DNA of 64,000 nucleotides from JASHPR01 sp963842355 (GTDB lineage Bacteria > Actinomycetota > Actinomycetes > Streptosporangiales > Streptosporangiaceae), in the NCBI GenBank assembly GCA_963842355.1, contig CAWJGC010000010.1:1-64000 (forward strand), in the 5' to 3' direction. The position numbers and the translations under genes are program-made. Positions 62,995-64,000 of this stretch are shown piece by piece. Numbering within the stretch: position 1 is the first letter of the stretch; each line of letters begins with the position of its first letter. The notes beneath the pieces were generated by a model that saw nothing but the letters and a program-made list of their open reading frames with translations, made no database searches and was not told the origin of the DNA.

Positions 62995-63137
62995 GCCGCA
63001 CCCGCCTCCTCGCCCTCTGTACCGAAACGATATCGACAACCCATCGCCAGGTGCACACCTGTGCGTTCTACGAAACGAGATGTATCGTGTTTACACCGGG
63101 CGTAGCCACGGCGAGGCGGAGAAGGGCGGCGCGAGAC
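62995..63137. promoter_or_regulatory. Divergent control region of lig operon
   Basis: The octamer CGAAACGA occurs at 63023-63030 and again at 63071-63078 between the operon and the ClpC-N-type gene. Near the first copy is a perfect palindrome CGATATCG (63027-63034), and near the second a partial inverted repeat (63073-63092). These look like paired regulator sites; no regulator is adjacent. Confidence 0.45.
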
Positions 63138-63953
63138 ATGTTCGAGAGGTTCACCGACCGGGCACGGCGGGTCGTGGTCCTGGCTCAGGAAGAGGCCAGG
63201 ATGCTGGGCCACGACTACGTCGGGACCGAGCACATCCTGCTCGGCCTCATCCATGAGGGCAGCGGGGTAGCCGCCCATGCGCTGGAGTCCCTGGGGATCA
63301 CCACGGAGGCGGTGCGACAGCAGGTCGAGGAGATCGCCGGCCGCGGCCACGCCACGCCGACCGGGCACATACCGTTCACGCCGCAGGCCAAGACAGCACT
63401 CCAGCTAGCCTTGCGCGAGGCCATGCACCTCGGCCACACCTACATCGGTACCGAGCACATCCTGCTGGGCCTGATCCGCGAGGGCCAGGGACCCGCCGCT
63501 CAGGTGCTGGCGGCCCTGGGTGCGGACCAGAACCGGGTCCGCCAGCAGGTGATCGCTCTGCTGCATGGCCACGAGGGCAAGCCGGGGCTCGCACGCGCGG
63601 CCGGGCGCCCCGGCGGCAAGCGCAGGCTGCTGTCTCAGATCCTCGCCCGCCTGGAGTCGATGGAGGGGCGCCTGGCGGCCCTCGAGCATCGCGTCGGCGT
63701 ACCGGACACGGGCGACCTCGACCAGAGGATCGCGCAGATCCGCCGCGACAAGGAGTCCGCTATCGACGGCGAGGATTTCGAGACCGCGGCGGCGCTGCGC
63801 GACACGGAGAAGCAGCTGCTCGGCGAGAAAGCCTCCCGTCAGCAGGAGTGGGCCACCGCGTACGTAGACCTTCCCTCGCTGAGCACTGAGGTCCAGCGTC
63901 TGCGTGACCTGCTCCGCCAGCACGGCATCGAGCCGCAGGACGGCGCCGCGTAG
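63138..63953 (+). CDS. Free-standing ClpC N-domain protein with UVR motif
   Basis: 271 residues. Two Clp-N repeats: FERFTDRARRVVVLAQEEAR with GTEHILLGLIHEGSGVAAHA, then FTPQAKTALQLALREAMHLG with GTEHILLGLIREGQGPAAQV. A basic linker follows, then a UVR (UvrB/C, zinc-free) helix pair IAQIRRDKESAIDGEDFETA, ending in a coiled coil. The N-domain and UVR module are those of ClpC, but both AAA+ engines are missing. It may be an adaptor or antagonist of ClpC. Confidence 0.88.
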   Translation: MFERFTDRARRVVVLAQEEARMLGHDYVGTEHILLGLIHEGSGVAAHALESLGITTEAVRQQVEEIAGRGHATPTGHIPFTPQAKTALQLALREAMHLGHTYIGTEHILLGLIREGQGPAAQVLAALGADQNRVRQQVIALLHGHEGKPGLARAAGRPGGKRRLLSQILARLESMEGRLAALEHRVGVPDTGDLDQRIAQIRRDKESAIDGEDFETAAALRDTEKQLLGEKASRQQEWATAYVDLPSLSTEVQRLRDLLRQHGIEPQDGAA

Positions 63954-64000
63954 CTAGCGGTGGATGGTCTGCCGGGCCGTCTCGCGGCCGTCGGCGGCGA
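63954..64000 (-). CDS. C-terminal end of an unknown minus-strand gene
   Basis: A frame open from the window edge ends at TAG 63954-63956, two bases after the ClpC-N-like stop. The last 14 residues read AADGRETARQTIHR. Family cannot be identified from this much sequence. Confidence 0.35.
   Translation of the reverse strand, partial: AADGRETARQTIHR

Overview
The window is chromosomal DNA from a high-GC filamentous-type actinomycete. Supporting evidence: strong G/C bias at third codon positions, frequent GTG/TTG starts, a DUF397 protein, a PknB-type receptor kinase, an F420-dependent NADP oxidoreductase, an actinobacterial GlnE/GlnA2 pair, and many DHA2/MMPL exporters and TetR/GntR/ArsR regulators. 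The genus cannot be fixed from the sequence alone. No rRNA, tRNA or CRISPR array was seen.

Layout. 1-9.3 kb is accessory: a low-GC membrane-protein gene cut by the window edge, a secreted protein, DUF397, a Ser/Thr kinase, an AraC/prenyltransferase-like divergent pair, an ABC-2 exporter whose ATPase gene appears frameshifted, and then a gene graveyard (remnants of an ECF41 sigma factor, a response regulator and its histidine kinase). 9.3-28.4 kb holds a housekeeping backbone of nitrogen and cofactor metabolism (glnE, glnA2, nadE, panB, map) interrupted by an NB-ARC/STAND remnant, a hydrolase, an aldehyde dehydrogenase, an MFS-TetR pair, npdG and two YbjQ-type proteins. 28.4-36.9 kb has two MMPL exporters (one frameshifted), a translationally coupled ArsR-like/coiled-coil/sensor-domain operon, a histidine phosphatase, cutA and a lipid kinase.

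36.9-41.7 kb is the most unusual stretch. A GH3 glucosidase gene has lost its catalytic core. Two ROK-family genes follow in a lower-GC island; the second is fused to two membrane helices and a four-heptad coiled coil. The island ends where an FAD-dependent oxidoreductase gene has been cut to 35 codons. That stump is the last gene of a branched-chain-amino-acid-type ABC transporter operon (41.7-46.6 kb) whose permease and ATPase are fused. A fumarylacetoacetase-family gene and a divergent GntR regulator follow.

48.5-55.4 kb carries an MFS exporter with its own MarR-like C-terminal domain, a secreted-repeat lipoprotein, an esterase, an M50-like protein with a damaged zinc site, and an AAA ATPase. 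55.4-63.0 kb is a tightly coupled nine-gene minus-strand operon encoding the whole protocatechuate 4,5-cleavage (meta) lower pathway (ligK, ligU, ligJ, ligI, ligA, ligB, ligC) plus a two-subunit CoA-transferase. The window ends with a free-standing ClpC-N plus UVR protein and the tail of one more minus-strand gene.

Working together: LigAB opens protocatechuate, LigC and LigI convert the semialdehyde to oxalomesaconate, and LigU, LigJ and LigK take it to pyruvate and oxaloacetate. The Liv-type transporter plus fumarylacetoacetase and GntR at 41.7-48.5 kb look like a separate catabolic uptake module that was damaged by the island insertion.
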